The notes: generated by a model not told the origin, from the sequence alone. 64,000 bases of DNA from AC-43 sp963728855 (GCA_963728855.1 CAVSLN010000001.1:806001-870000), one strand, 5' to 3'. Positions 35,600 to 45,207 are shown, counted from the stretch's first letter. Program-made: numbers and translations.

Positions 35600-36418
35600 T
35601 CAGACCTCGATGTCGTACCGGCGGAGGAAAGGCCGCGCGAAGAGCCCCACGGCGGCCACGGCGCCCACGATGAGGAACAGCGCACGGAGGACGAACACCT
35701 CGACCTTGCCACCCACCTCGACCGCGATCGGGTCCGGTACCCCGATGCACCGCCACATCCGCCGCCCGATCGGGAACGGCCAGAAGATCGGGCAGCCGTG
35801 CGGGGTGAGCATGTCGCCGAGCAGGTGCACGATGCCGCCCACGCCGAGCGCGACGCCCAGCACCGGGTACCCGCGCCCGGCCGGCAGGGTGAGGTAGGCG
35901 CCGGCCGTACCGGCGGCGGCGACCAGGGTCACGATCACCCAGCCGGCGCGCTTGGCCCACTTCACGAACAGCCCGCGCAGGGCCATCGCGAACGTGAAGA
36001 ACAGCACCCCGAGTACCGCCCACTTGCCGAAGTGCCAGCACAGCTCGAAGACGCCGAACCCGACGCCGAGGTTGAACGGCAGCGTGTGGGTGAACGTGCG
36101 GTGGCCGTTGTGCAGGCGCGGGTCCTTGCGCAGCCGGGTGACGTTGTAGATGCCCAGCGACACCTTCTCGATGACCTCGGCCACGAACAGCGAGACCACG
36201 CCGAACGTGTGCGCGACGGTGGCGCCGCCCTGGTCGGTGGTGACCCGGCCGGACAGGTCGAGGTCGGGCAGCAGCGCGCCGCCGGCGCACATGGCGGTAC
36301 CGACGGCGAGCTGGACGGGCGTCTGGTGGAAGTGCTGGAAGTGCTCCACGGCGAGCGACCCGGCTAGCCAGGCGGCGGCGCCGGACAGCGCGTGCGAGGG
36401 GCCCATCATGCCGGTCAC
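35600..36418 (-). CDS. Membrane-bound metal-dependent hydrolase (DUF457/YdjM type)
   Basis: 272 residues. The N-terminus MMGPSHALSGAA holds the family His in SHA, ALLPDLDLSG supplies an Asp pair, HRTFTHTLPF supplies further His residues, and HLLGDMLTPHG is the second conserved site. Six or seven hydrophobic spans are present. YdjM-like proteins are DNA-damage inducible in enterobacteria, but their reaction is unproven. Bases 36419-36569 downstream of its start contain no gene. Confidence 0.85.
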   Translation of the reverse strand: MTGMMGPSHALSGAAAWLAGSLAVEHFQHFHQTPVQLAVGTAMCAGGALLPDLDLSGRVTTDQGGATVAHTFGVVSLFVAEVIEKVSLGIYNVTRLRKDPRLHNGHRTFTHTLPFNLGVGFGVFELCWHFGKWAVLGVLFFTFAMALRGLFVKWAKRAGWVIVTLVAAAGTAGAYLTLPAGRGYPVLGVALGVGGIVHLLGDMLTPHGCPIFWPFPIGRRMWRCIGVPDPIAVEVGGKVEVFVLRALFLIVGAVAAVGLFARPFLRRYDIEV

Positions 36419-36569
36419 TGTGACAGCCGGAAGCCACCGGCTCCAGCACCGTCCACTTTGGACGTGTCATCCTGCTTCCGGCGGCTTTGTCGCCACGACA
36501 TTGCCGCCACGATCGCTCCAGCCGAATCCGCTGGCTGTGCTCGCCTCACCAAAACCGGTTCGGCTCCGC

Positions 36570-37334
36570 TCAGGTAAGGACCTTGCCGCCCGCGATGTCG
36601 AGGGTGACGCCGGTGACCCAGGACGAGGCGTCGGAGGCGAGCCACCCGGCCGCCGCCGCCACGTCGTCCGGCTCCCCGACCCGCCCGAGCGGAAACGACC
36701 GGCCCAGCTCAGCGATGCGCTCGGGCGGCATGGCCCGCGCCATCTTCTCGTTGCGTACGGCCGCCGGCGCGAGGCAGTTGACCCGTACGCCGGTGCCGGC
36801 CAGCTCGGCGGCGAGGTGCCGGGTGAGCATCACCACCCCGGCCTTGGCGGTGGCGTACGCCACGTTGGCGCGCGACGGCTGCCGTCCGGCGGCCGAGGAC
36901 ATCGTGACCACCGAGCCCCGGCCGCGCGCCAGCATCCCCGGCAGGAACGCCTGTACGGTGAGGAAAGCCGAGGTCAGGTCGCCCTCGATGACCCGTTGCC
37001 ACTCGCCGAGCGGCAGGTGAACGCTCGGGGCCGGGGCGCCGTTGCCACCGGCGAACGCGGCGAGCACGTCGACGTGCCCGTACTCGGTGTCCACCTGGTC
37101 GACCAGGGCCGCCAGCGCGGCGGGCCGGGTGCAGTCCGCGACGACGGCAATGGCCTCACCTCCGGTGTTCCACACCTGCTCCCGTACCTCGTCGAGGGCT
37201 TTCTCGTCCCGGCCGACCACCGCGACGCGCATCCGGTTGGCCGCGAAGAAGCGGCAGGTGGCGGCCCCGATGCTGCCGGAGCCGCCGGTCACCACCGCGA
37301 CCCGGCCGGCGAGGTCCGGATAGCCGGCCCTCAC
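36570..37334 (-). CDS. Short-chain dehydrogenase/reductase
   Basis: 254 residues from GTG 37334, which overlaps the stop of the DUF1707 gene (GTGA). The cofactor motif is VVTGGSGSIG, the NAG-equivalent is FAGGNG, and catalytic Ser and Tyr-X3-Lys are MSSAAG and YATAKAG. It ends TLDIAGGKVL like FabG-related reductases. The substrate is unknown. An NADP preference is suggested by the Arg in VVGRDEK. Confidence 0.88.
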   Translation of the reverse strand: MRAGYPDLAGRVAVVTGGSGSIGAATCRFFAANRMRVAVVGRDEKALDEVREQVWNTGGEAIAVVADCTRPAALAALVDQVDTEYGHVDVLAAFAGGNGAPAPSVHLPLGEWQRVIEGDLTSAFLTVQAFLPGMLARGRGSVVTMSSAAGRQPSRANVAYATAKAGVVMLTRHLAAELAGTGVRVNCLAPAAVRNEKMARAMPPERIAELGRSFPLGRVGEPDDVAAAAGWLASDASSWVTGVTLDIAGGKVLT

Positions 37335-37813
37335 CGGCGTCCCCAGTCGCGCTGCCAACCCCACGGGCCCCGGCCCCACGGTCCGCGACCCCACCAGCCC
37401 CAAGGGGCGCCGGAGCGGGCGTACCGAACGAAGCGGGCGTGCCGCAGCACCCCGAAGGTCAGGAACGCGATCGGGATGATCGGCCAGAAGAACACCGCGC
37501 CGGACAGCACCCACAGGCCGACCAGGGCCGCGCCGACCGCGGCCGCGCCGGCGCCGTGGACGCGCAGCCGGCGCCGCATGGCGGCAAGAGCCTCAGGGGT
37601 ACGGGCCAGGGCCTCCCACCCGTTGCCGGGCAGGTCCGCGGTGAGCGGCTTGAGCTCGTCGCGGTACTTCGCCTCGTAGACGCGGGCCAGCCGCTCGTCG
37701 CCCTCGGCGAGGGTGAGCCGCCCTTCGGTGACGGCCGCCCGCAGGATCGTGGCGACCTGCTCGCGCTCACTGTCCGAGGTGCGCGTCCGGGCGCCGTCGA
37801 TGTCGGATGACAT
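37331..37813 (-). CDS. DUF1707 (SHOCT-like) membrane protein
   Basis: 160 residues from ATG 37813 behind GGAGG. The N-terminal DUF1707 helical pair reads RTSDSEREQVATILRAAVTEGRLTLAEGDERL, here quoted in parts: TSDSEREQVATIL and GRLTLAEGDERLARVYEAK. Two membrane helices follow (about 92-130), then a Gly/Trp/Arg-rich tail (WGWWGRGPWGRGPWGW). The DUF1707 region may mediate oligomerisation. It is coupled to the SDR gene and divergent from the histidine kinase. Confidence 0.85.
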   Translation of the reverse strand: MSSDIDGARTRTSDSEREQVATILRAAVTEGRLTLAEGDERLARVYEAKYRDELKPLTADLPGNGWEALARTPEALAAMRRRLRVHGAGAAAVGAALVGLWVLSGAVFFWPIIPIAFLTFGVLRHARFVRYARSGAPWGWWGRGPWGRGPWGWQRDWGRR

Positions 37814-37999
37814 TGCCAACCTCCTCATGTGGTGGTGTCACCAGCGTGGCGCCGGCCGGGTCGGGTGTCGTCGCACCGGCGCGGGCTTCCCCGCTGCCGC
37901 AGGGGGCGTACCCACCCGCGGCGGCTACTCCCGGCGGCGTACCCGCACGGCCGCCCCGCTGGCGACGCGCGGGGAGTACCGGGTGGCTACCGTGGCCGT

Positions 38000-39283
38000 G
38001 TGCGCAACCCGAGCGGCCCGCGGTCGGGTTCCCGGGCCGGTGGCCGGCCCTGGGGACCGGACGGGTTCTGGGGGCCGGACGGCCCGTGGGCCACCGAGCC
38101 GTGGGGGCCCGGGCAGTGGCGGCGGCGACCGCGGCGCTTCGCGGTGGTACGGCTGGCGCTGTTCGTGGGGATCGCCGAGCTGATCGGTACCCGGCTCGCG
38201 GCCGAGCACCAGGAGTCGGCCCACACCATCGACCGCTGGGCGGTGCTGATCCTCGTCGCCCTTCCCGTGGTGCTACTGCTCCGGCGCCGGTACCGGGTGC
38301 CGGTCGTCGCGGCCACGATCGGGCTCACCGTGGCGTACCTGCTGCTGCGGTACCCGTACGGGCCGGCCCTGCTGGCGCCGCTGGTAGCCGTGATCGGGGC
38401 GCTGCGCGTCGGGCACCGGGTGCCCGTGTGGGTGCTGGCCGGCGTGGGCTGGCTGGCGTACGTGGGGCTCGGTTGGCTGCCCGGCCTGTCCGACCACCTG
38501 CGCCGGCCCGGGCTCGGCGAGAGCCTGCTGGCCTTCGTCGGGGTGGTCGTGGCGCTGCTGCTCGGCGAGGCGACCCGGGTACAGACGCGGTACCTGGTCG
38601 AGCTGGCCCGCACCCGGGTGGAGCAGGCCCGTACGCGTGCCGAGCAGCAGCGCCGGCAGGACAGCGAGGAGCGGCTGCGCATCGCCCGGGAGCTGCACGA
38701 CGTGCTCGGGCACCACCTGTCGCTGATCAGCGTGCAGGCCGGGGTCGGGCTGCACCTGATGGACGAGCAGCCGGAGCAGGCCCGTACCGCCCTGCTGGCG
38801 ATCAAGCAGGCGAGCGCGGAGGCGCTGCGCGAGGTGCGGTCCGTACTGGGCGTGCTGCGCGCCGAGGACGAGCAGGCGCCCCGGGCCCCGGCGCCGAGCC
38901 TGGCGAACCTGACCGCGCTCGCCGACGAGGCCGGGGCCGGGGCCGTGGTGGAAGGGCAGCCGCGCGCGCTTCCGCCGGAGCTGGACCGGGCGGCGTACCG
39001 CATCGCGCAGGAGGCGCTGACCAACGTCCGCCGGCACGCCGGGGCGGAGGCCAGCGCGACGGTCACGGTCAGCTACGAGCCGGCCGCGCTGCGGGTCGTG
39101 GTGGAGGACAACGGGCCGGGCGGCGAACCGGAGTCCGGTGCCGCGCCAGCTCCCGCAGTCGGGAACGGGATCGCCGGGATGCGGGCCCGGGCCGTGGCGC
39201 TCGGGGGTACGCTCACCGCCGGTCCGGGGCCGGCCGGGGGGTTCCGGGTGGAGGCGCGGCTGCCGCTGAAGGGCGATACATGA
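38000..39283 (+). CDS. NarL-type sensor histidine kinase
   Basis: 427 residues from GTG 38000; an upstream start is possible but the leader is low-complexity. A Gly/Pro/Trp-rich N-terminus precedes four or five membrane helices (about 55-185), a coiled linker and the HisKA_3 motif ARELHDVLGHHLSLIS (His near 233). The HATPase domain follows (AYRIAQEALTNVRRHA, VVVEDNGPGG, GIAGMRARA). The response regulator gene overlaps its stop. No periplasmic sensor domain is seen, so the signal is probably felt in the membrane. Confidence 0.9.
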   Translation: MRNPSGPRSGSRAGGRPWGPDGFWGPDGPWATEPWGPGQWRRRPRRFAVVRLALFVGIAELIGTRLAAEHQESAHTIDRWAVLILVALPVVLLLRRRYRVPVVAATIGLTVAYLLLRYPYGPALLAPLVAVIGALRVGHRVPVWVLAGVGWLAYVGLGWLPGLSDHLRRPGLGESLLAFVGVVVALLLGEATRVQTRYLVELARTRVEQARTRAEQQRRQDSEERLRIARELHDVLGHHLSLISVQAGVGLHLMDEQPEQARTALLAIKQASAEALREVRSVLGVLRAEDEQAPRAPAPSLANLTALADEAGAGAVVEGQPRALPPELDRAAYRIAQEALTNVRRHAGAEASATVTVSYEPAALRVVVEDNGPGGEPESGAAPAPAVGNGIAGMRARAVALGGTLTAGPGPAGGFRVEARLPLKGDT

Positions 39284-39951
39284 TCAAGGTGCTGCTCGCC
39301 GACGACCAGGCGCTGGTCCGGGCCGGGTTCCGGGCGCTGCTGGACGCCCAGGAGGACATCGGGGTGGTGGGGGAGGCGGCGGACGGAGCCGACGCGGTAC
39401 GGCTGGCCGCGCGGTACCGGCCCGACGTCGTACTCATGGATATCCGGATGCCCGGGCTCGACGGCCTGGAGGCGACCCGGCGCATCGCCGCCGACCCGGC
39501 CCTCGCCTCGGTACGGATCGTCATCCTCACCACCTTCGACCTCGACGAGTACGTGTTCGAGGCGCTGCGCGTCGGCGCCAGCGGCTTCCTCGTCAAGGAC
39601 ACCGAGCCGGTCGAGCTGCTTCGCGGCATCCGCGCGGTGGCCAGCGGCGACGCGCTGCTCTCGCCGGGCGTGACCCGCCGGCTGATCGCCGAGTTCGCCT
39701 CCCAGGCCCGGGCGCCGCACCCGCCCACCGAGCTGTCCGGCCTGACCGACCGGGAGCGTGAGGTGATGGCGCTGGTCGGCGCCGGGCTGTCCAACGACGA
39801 GATCGCCGAACGGCTGGTGGTCAGCCCGGCGACCGCGAAGACCCATGTGAGCCGCGCCATGGTGAAGCTCGGCGCGCGCGACCGGGCGCAGCTGGTCGTG
39901 TTCGCGTACGAGGCCGGGCTGGTCCGGCCCGGCTGGCTGGGCCAGCCCTAG
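39280..39951 (+). CDS. NarL/LuxR-type response regulator
   Basis: 223 residues. ATG 39280 overlaps the kinase stop (ATGA). The receiver domain has acidic residues ADDQ (10-13), phospho-acceptor Asp54 in VLMDIRMPG, a Thr in ILTTFD and Lys in FLVKDTEP. A LuxR helix-turn-helix (about 155-215, LTDREREVMALVGAGLSNDE and ERLVVSPATAKTHVSR) follows. It forms a two-component system with the upstream kinase. The target promoter is unknown. Confidence 0.94.
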   Translation: MIKVLLADDQALVRAGFRALLDAQEDIGVVGEAADGADAVRLAARYRPDVVLMDIRMPGLDGLEATRRIAADPALASVRIVILTTFDLDEYVFEALRVGASGFLVKDTEPVELLRGIRAVASGDALLSPGVTRRLIAEFASQARAPHPPTELSGLTDREREVMALVGAGLSNDEIAERLVVSPATAKTHVSRAMVKLGARDRAQLVVFAYEAGLVRPGWLGQP

Positions 39952-40007
39952 CTGGCGGGCGCAGCCGCGCTTTGGCGAGGCGAGCACGGCCGACGTGGAT
40001 CAGCGCG

Positions 40008-40772
40008 TTACGCGTAGCACTTCCACGTGGTGGGGTCGGCCGGGTTGCCGACGACCGCGGTCGCGTTGGTGCGCAGGTAGCGCCACTTGCACACGTCCGC
40101 CGGCGTGAAGAGGAACCCGTCGTGCCCGGGCGAGCCCACGCAGACCCAGGTGCCGTCCTCCCGCATGTGTACCCGGCCGGCCTTCTTGTAGGTGCAGTAG
40201 GCGGCCGGGTCGTTGGCGGTGAGGGTACCGAGCGCGCGGGGTGAGGAGGTGCGCCGCGGCGTCAGGGAGGCGGACGCGGGCGGCGCAGCGGCCGGGGAGG
40301 CCGACGGAGCGTCGACCGGTGTCGGGCTCGGGTACACCGAGGCCACCGCGGACGGTGGGGCGTGCGGGGGCGACGGCTTGGCCGAGCTGAAGCCGCCCAG
40401 CCCGAGGACCGTGACGACGGCGAGCGTACCGACGCCGAGCAGCGCGGCCACGAAAATTAACATGCCCCGCTCGCTCGGCGGCAGGGCCTCGCCCGGCTGC
40501 GGCCGGTGCGGCTCGGACTTCGGCTCGGGCTCCCGCTTGCCGGTGACGAAGGCCGGCAGCACCACGGTCTCGTCCACGCCCCGCTGCTCGGACCGGGGCT
40601 GCGGGCCCGCTGCCGGCTCGTCCGGTGACGCGACGCTCGCCGGCCGGACCGCCGCCGAGGCGGTGACCGGGGGCACCGGTGCGGCGGCCGTGGGTCCGGG
40701 CGGCTCGGGGTCGGTGCGCTGGCTGGGCACCTCGCTGCCCACCTGCTCGGCCCTGTCGTGCTGCACGGACAC
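40008..40772 (-). CDS. Single-pass membrane protein with Cys-containing extracellular domain
   Basis: 254 residues. A cytoplasmic Pro/Ala/Glu-rich region (1-100) precedes one membrane helix (MLIFVAALLGVGTLAVVTVL), a Pro/Ser/Ala spacer and a C-terminal 65-residue domain (AAYCTYKKAGRVHMREDGTW, VCVGSPGHD, FTPADVCKW, TTWKCYA) with four Cys that may form two disulphides. I do not recognise the family. It is divergent from the redox fusion gene at 40851. Confidence 0.65.
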   Translation of the reverse strand: MSVQHDRAEQVGSEVPSQRTDPEPPGPTAAAPVPPVTASAAVRPASVASPDEPAAGPQPRSEQRGVDETVVLPAFVTGKREPEPKSEPHRPQPGEALPPSERGMLIFVAALLGVGTLAVVTVLGLGGFSSAKPSPPHAPPSAVASVYPSPTPVDAPSASPAAAPPASASLTPRRTSSPRALGTLTANDPAAYCTYKKAGRVHMREDGTWVCVGSPGHDGFLFTPADVCKWRYLRTNATAVVGNPADPTTWKCYA

Positions 40773-40850
40773 GAACTCCTCCCAGTCCTACATTCGGTCG
40801 CCGACTCTACCCAACCTCGGCCCTCGCGCCACCGGCCCCGGCGTGCCGGG

Positions 40851-42080
40851 ATGTGTGAGACGCTTCCGGTCGTGTCCGACATCGTTGTGTACGGGGCCCC
40901 GTGGTGCCCCGACTGCAAGCGTGCCAAGAAGTTCCTGGCCGAGCACCGGGTGCCGTACGAGTGGGTCGACATTGACCGGGTACCCGAGGGCCTCGCGTAC
41001 GTCGAACGGCTACAGAACGGTGGCCGGACGATCCCGACCGTCGCCTTTCCAGACGGTAGTCACCTGATCGAACCGGGCAACGACGAGCTGGCCGCCAAGC
41101 TCGGCCTGCGGTTGGCGGCCGAGCGGGGCAGCTACGACCTGGTGATCGTGGGCGGCGGACCGGCCGGGCTGGCCGCGGCGATCTACGCCGCCCGGGAGGG
41201 CATCGAGGCGCTCGTCGTCGACAAGGCGGGGCTGGGCGGCCAGGCCGGGGTGACCGAGAAGATCGACAACTACCCGGGCTTTCCGGAGGGGGTGCACGGC
41301 GGCGACCTGGCCGACCGGTTCGTCGCGCAGGCCCGCCGGTACGGGGTCGAGCTGCTCTCCGCGGTCGAGGTCACCGGCATGGGGCGCGAGGCCGACTGCG
41401 TCACGGTCACCTTCCGTACCGGGCAGGAGGTCACCGCGCCGGCCGTACTGGTGGCCACCGGCTCGACGTACCGGCGGCTGGAGGTCCCGGGTGAGGACGA
41501 CCTGATCGGCGCCGGGGTGCACTTCTGCGCGACCTGCGACGGGCCGTTCTACCGCGACGCCGAGGAGCTGCTGGTGATCGGGGGCGGCAACTCGGCGCTG
41601 GAGGAGGGGCTGTTCCTCGCCCAGTTCGCCAAGCGGGTACGGGTCGTCGCCCGGGGCCAGCTGGCCGGCTCCAAGGTGCTGGTGGAGAAGGTACGCAACC
41701 ATCCGCAGTTCACCGTGCACACCGACACCGACATCCTCTCCTTCGCCGGCAACGGCGGCCGGCTCACCGAGGTCGTGGCCCGCGACCGCGGCACCGGCGA
41801 GGAGTACCGGTGGACCCCGGCCGCCGCGTTCGTGTTCATCGGCCTCACCCCGAACACCGGCTGGCTGGACGGTGTGGTGGAGCGCGACCGGTGGGGCTTC
41901 GTGGTCACCGACGACACCTTCGCCACGTCACTTCCGGGGGTCTACTGCGCGGGCGACGTCCGGGCCCGGTCGACCAAGCAGCTTGGCGCGGCGGTCGGTG
42001 ACGGGATCGCGGCGCTCATCGCCATCCGCTCCTTCCTTCAGCGGCACAGCGACATGCGGATCGTCGACGTCAACGCGTGA
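40851..42080 (+). CDS. Glutaredoxin/mycoredoxin-thioredoxin reductase fusion protein
   Basis: 409 residues. Residues about 8-90 form a glutaredoxin fold with YGAPWCPDCKRAKKFL, in which the CPDC active site and IPTVAFPDG cis-Pro are visible. From about 98 a low-Mr thioredoxin-reductase-like flavoprotein follows: FAD motif VIVGGGPAGLAAA, the redox pair CATC, NADPH motif GGGNSALEEG and C-terminal GVYCAGDVR. In thioredoxin reductase CATC reduces thioredoxin; here the fused domain may be the direct partner. Start ATG 40851; GTG 40872 is an alternative. Confidence 0.88.
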   Translation: MCETLPVVSDIVVYGAPWCPDCKRAKKFLAEHRVPYEWVDIDRVPEGLAYVERLQNGGRTIPTVAFPDGSHLIEPGNDELAAKLGLRLAAERGSYDLVIVGGGPAGLAAAIYAAREGIEALVVDKAGLGGQAGVTEKIDNYPGFPEGVHGGDLADRFVAQARRYGVELLSAVEVTGMGREADCVTVTFRTGQEVTAPAVLVATGSTYRRLEVPGEDDLIGAGVHFCATCDGPFYRDAEELLVIGGGNSALEEGLFLAQFAKRVRVVARGQLAGSKVLVEKVRNHPQFTVHTDTDILSFAGNGGRLTEVVARDRGTGEEYRWTPAAAFVFIGLTPNTGWLDGVVERDRWGFVVTDDTFATSLPGVYCAGDVRARSTKQLGAAVGDGIAALIAIRSFLQRHSDMRIVDVNA

Positions 42081-43188
42081 GGACCCGGGGCGGCGGTCCT
42101 CGGGCCGGCGCGGCCCCAACGGCTCGGACACCCAGTCCCGGTCGCCGCTCCACAGCGCCGGTACCGCGTCGACCCGGCGGGCCAGGGCGTACCCGATCCG
42201 CTCGTAGTTGACCCGCCAGCCGCGGAAGTGCGGCCAGGACTGCTCGGCGGTCCGCTCGGTGATGAAGCCGGCCTCGACGACGTGGTCCACCGCGGCGGCG
42301 TACTCGTCGTAGGTGAGGCGGACCTCGTCGTCCGGGCGCGGGTCGGGGTTGAAGGGCAGTCGCAGGACCACCGGCTATGTCGCGCAGCGCGGTGAACCCG
42401 GAGCGCAGCATCAGCCGCGCCTGCGCGGCCGGGGCGGAGGTGGGGGCGAGCGCGAGCTGCATGGCCGCCGCGTCCATGACCGCGAGCAGGCTGACGATCC
42501 AGCTGCGGTACGGGCGGGGCGAGCGGAACGACAGCAGGACGGGGTAGTTGGCGTGGCTCTCGCCGATGTCGGCGGCCAGCCGCTCCCAGCTCTGGTAGAG
42601 CCCGGCGAGCTGGTCCACCGTACCGACGAGGGCCTGGCGGGCGAGCAGCTCCGGACCCCAGGCGGGCTCGGCGGCGCGCGACTGCAGCAGGGTGACCTCG
42701 GTCTCCCGGCGGTTGTACGCGTTGTACAGCGACGGCAGGTACGAGATCTGCAGCGCGATCACCACCGGACCGGTCACCGCGGCGAGGAAGTCGAGCAGCG
42801 TGAGGTTGCGGCCCTGGCCGGACGCGTACCCGAGGGTGAACATGCTGGAGCCGGCCTCCCGCAACGAGGCCGGTAAGGACAGCCCGGAGACCGCGTACAT
42901 GATCAGCCCGTACGCGACGAACAGGCCGGCCAGCCAGCACAGCAGCGTACCCACGAGCACGGTCGGGGCCAGCCAGGCGAGCAGCTTGTCGCGTGTCTCG
43001 TAGCCGCCGCCGAATGGCCGGGAGACCAGCACGAGCGTCCGGCGCAGGCCGCGCCACAGCAGGCGGGTCAACTTCGAGGCCAGTCCGCGCGGGACGACGA
43101 TGTTGCGCAGGATGCTGCCGACCGTGGACAGCAGCAACGCCGCGCCGGCGATGCCGGAGACGAGCCTCATCTCCCCATCTTCGGCCAT
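41928..43188 (-). CDS. Membrane protein resembling an ion-channel family, frameshifted
   Basis: From ATG 43188: four hydrophobic spans (VSGIAGAALLLSTVGSIL, WLAPTVLVGTLLCWLAGL, VAYGLIMYAV, LLDFLAAVTGPVVIALQ). SSMFTLGYASG lies where K+ channels have a selectivity loop, followed by a helical cytoplasmic region (ETEVTLLQSRAAEP). An extra base near 42376 shifts the frame; after repair VVLRLPFNPDP and SWPHFRGWRVNYERIGYALA follow. The repaired frame runs to 41928 across the 3' end of the redox gene, so the true end is probably near 42070 and a second error is likely. Channel function is only suggested. Confidence 0.6.
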
Positions 43189-43297
43189 GATCCGCCTCGG
43201 GGTGACGTTCGGCGTTAAATAGACGTTCCAGAATGAACTTTCGGGTGGTCTCCTGGTAGTTGTCTGTGCTGTCCGCATCCGCTGCCGGAGGTTTTCC

Positions 43298-43832
43298 ATG
43301 CGTCGCCTGCTCGCCGTACTCACCCTCACCCTCGCGGGCGTGGTGGCCGGGGTGGCCGTTGCCAACTCCGCCAGCGCCGTCACCATCGACCAGAAGCTCG
43401 CCCTGCTCTCGTCGTTCACCCACCGCGGCCAGCCAGGCGGCCTGGGCCGCGGCCCGCGACAACCAGGCCGCGTACGCCGACTACCACCTGGACTGGTCCA
43501 TCGACTACTGCACCGACTCCCCCGACCAGCCGCTCGGCTTCGACTTCCGGATGCCGTGCGTCCGGCACGACTTCGGGTACGCCAACTACGCGCCGCTCGG
43601 GCTGTTGCCCGCCAACAAGGACCGGGTCGACACCGCCTTCTACTACGACCTCAAGGTCAAGTGCACGAGCTACTCGGTGATCGTCCGGCCGGCCTGTTAC
43701 AGCTTGGCGTGGACGTACTACCAGGCGGTACACAACTTCGGCACGATCGCCGTGAGCAAGGCGGATCTCGACCGGGCGGCTGCCTACAAGGCGGCGCTGG
43801 AGGGCCAGGCCGCCGCTTCGGCGCACCGCTGA
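43298..43832 (+). CDS. Secreted prokaryotic phospholipase A2 (one extra base)
   Basis: Begins at ATG 43298 behind GGAGG with a clear signal peptide (RRLLAVLTLTLAGVVAGVAV, cleavage near NSASA). One extra C near 43420 breaks the frame; after repair 177 residues. The mature part shows YCTDSPDQPLGFDFRMPCVRHDFGY: Cys, then CVRHDFGY with the catalytic His-Asp pair. The remaining Cys residues fit two disulphides as in the Streptomyces enzyme. It hydrolyses the sn-2 ester of phospholipids outside the cell. Confidence 0.85.
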
Positions 43833-43889
43833 TACCGTCCGGCGGCGCCGCCCGTGCCGGGGCGGCGCCGGCCGTGCGATGGTATCGGC

Positions 43890-44543
43890 GTGGTCAGCTC
43901 GCACCCGGCTGTGCTCGCCGGCGCCCGAGAGGCGCTCGGTCCGCTGCTGGACACCGAGCGGCGGGTGATGGTCGGCATCGTCGGGCCGCCCGCGGCCGGC
44001 AAGTCCACGCTGGCCGGTACGCTCGCCGCGACACTGCGCGCGGAGCTGGGCCCGCGAACCGCCGTGGCCGTACCGATGGACGGGTTCCACCTCGCCAACC
44101 CCGAGCTGGAGCGGCTCGGGCTGGCCAACCGCAAGGGCGCGCCGGAGACCTTCGACGCGGCCGGGTTCGTCCACCTGCTGGCCCGGCTGCGTACCCCCAA
44201 CGACGGCGAGGTCGTTTACGCGCCGGAGTTCAACCGCGGGCTGAACGAGTCGATCGGCAGCGCCATCCCGGTGCCGCCCGAGGTACGGGTCGTCGTCGTG
44301 GAGGGCAACTACCTGCTCTTACCCACTCCGCCGTGGTCGTCCGTACGGGACCTGCTGGACCTGGTGCTCTACGTCGACGTGGCCAGGCCGGCCCGTATCG
44401 ACGCCCTGCTGCGCCGGCAGCGCTCCCGGGGACTGGACCGCTCGGCGGCCCGGGACTGGGTGTACCGCAGCGACGAGGCCAACGCCGAGCTGATCGCGGC
44501 CACCCGGCACCTCGCCGACCGCGTCCTGGTACGGCCGCACTAG
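43890..44543 (+). CDS. Nucleoside/uridine-kinase-like P-loop kinase
   Basis: 217 residues from GTG 43890. Walker A is GPPAAGKST near residue 31, followed by VPMDGFHLANPELERLG, RKGAPETFDAAGF, a Walker-B-like VVVVEGNYLLL and a lid RRQRSRGLDRSAA. This is the PanK/uridine kinase/phosphoribulokinase superfamily in the form annotated as nucleoside or nucleotide kinase family protein (relatives include fructose/ribulose-type kinases). The substrate is not certain. Confidence 0.85.
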   Translation: MVSSHPAVLAGAREALGPLLDTERRVMVGIVGPPAAGKSTLAGTLAATLRAELGPRTAVAVPMDGFHLANPELERLGLANRKGAPETFDAAGFVHLLARLRTPNDGEVVYAPEFNRGLNESIGSAIPVPPEVRVVVVEGNYLLLPTPPWSSVRDLLDLVLYVDVARPARIDALLRRQRSRGLDRSAARDWVYRSDEANAELIAATRHLADRVLVRPH

Positions 44544-44580
44544 CGGGAGCGGGCACCGGAGCGAGGGCCCGACAGCCGCC

Positions 44581-44667
44581 TACCCGCGCATGGTGGCCGC
44601 GCAAGCGGTCGCCGGGTTCGCGCTCACCGCGACCGATGTCGACTGGTCGGTGGGCGAGGGCTCCGGC
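44581..44667 (+). pseudogene. Possible remnant of a maleylpyruvate-isomerase/DinB-like protein
   Basis: One forward frame reads FALTATDVDWSVGEGSG, which resembles the conserved LxxxATDVDWSVG end region of TIGR03083-type mycothiol-dependent proteins. No start codon or upstream domain is present, and the similarity is lost after about 30 residues. Call is weak. The rest of 44544-44740 shows nothing else. Confidence 0.3.
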
Positions 44668-44740
44668 CGAATGACGAGCCTGGCGGATCGCCGTACCATG
44701 GCCGCTACGACCGTCGGACCTGCGGCCTGATGGGACTGGG

Positions 44741-45187
44741 ATGACGAGTGACCGGGTGCTCTACCAAGGCCGCTCCGGGGCGGGTACGGCAGAGATCTGC
44801 GTGACCACGAAATGGTGCACCGCTGGCGGCACGCGGTACCCGATCGCCGGCCTCGCCATGCTCGGCCTGCGCCGGGGCCCGCGCCACACGCGGGGCGGCC
44901 GGAAGGTGATCGGGTTGGTCGCCGTGACGGTCGTGCTCATCCTGGCCGCCCTCGCCATAGGCAGCGGCTGGACCAGGCAGATCTGGGTCGCGCTGGGCGC
45001 CGCCCTCGTCGCCACGGCCGCGGTCACCGCCCTGCCCGCGCTGCTCGGCCGCGCGCTGCACCGGCCGTACGAGATCTGGGCCCGGTACGAGGACACGCCG
45101 GTGCTCCTCTTCGTCACCGACGACGCGGAGCAGTACGGCCAGGTCGCCCGCGCACTGGTACGGGCCCGCGAGCTCGTCCAGGAGTGA
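44741..45187 (+). CDS. DUF6232-type small membrane protein
   Basis: 148 residues. A short N-terminal beta region (VLYQGRSGAGTAEICVTTKW, with TRYPIAGLAML) precedes two membrane helices (about 55-76 and 80-102) and a C-terminal cytoplasmic part (YEIWARYEDTPVLLFVTDD, then FGQ/YGQVARALVRARE). The layout fits DUF6232, found near polymorphic toxin or effector loci in actinomycetes, but no toxin gene is evident here. Confidence 0.65.
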   Translation: MTSDRVLYQGRSGAGTAEICVTTKWCTAGGTRYPIAGLAMLGLRRGPRHTRGGRKVIGLVAVTVVLILAALAIGSGWTRQIWVALGAALVATAAVTALPALLGRALHRPYEIWARYEDTPVLLFVTDDAEQYGQVARALVRARELVQE

Positions 45188-45207
45188 GGCGTCGCTGTCG
45201 TTGCCGG

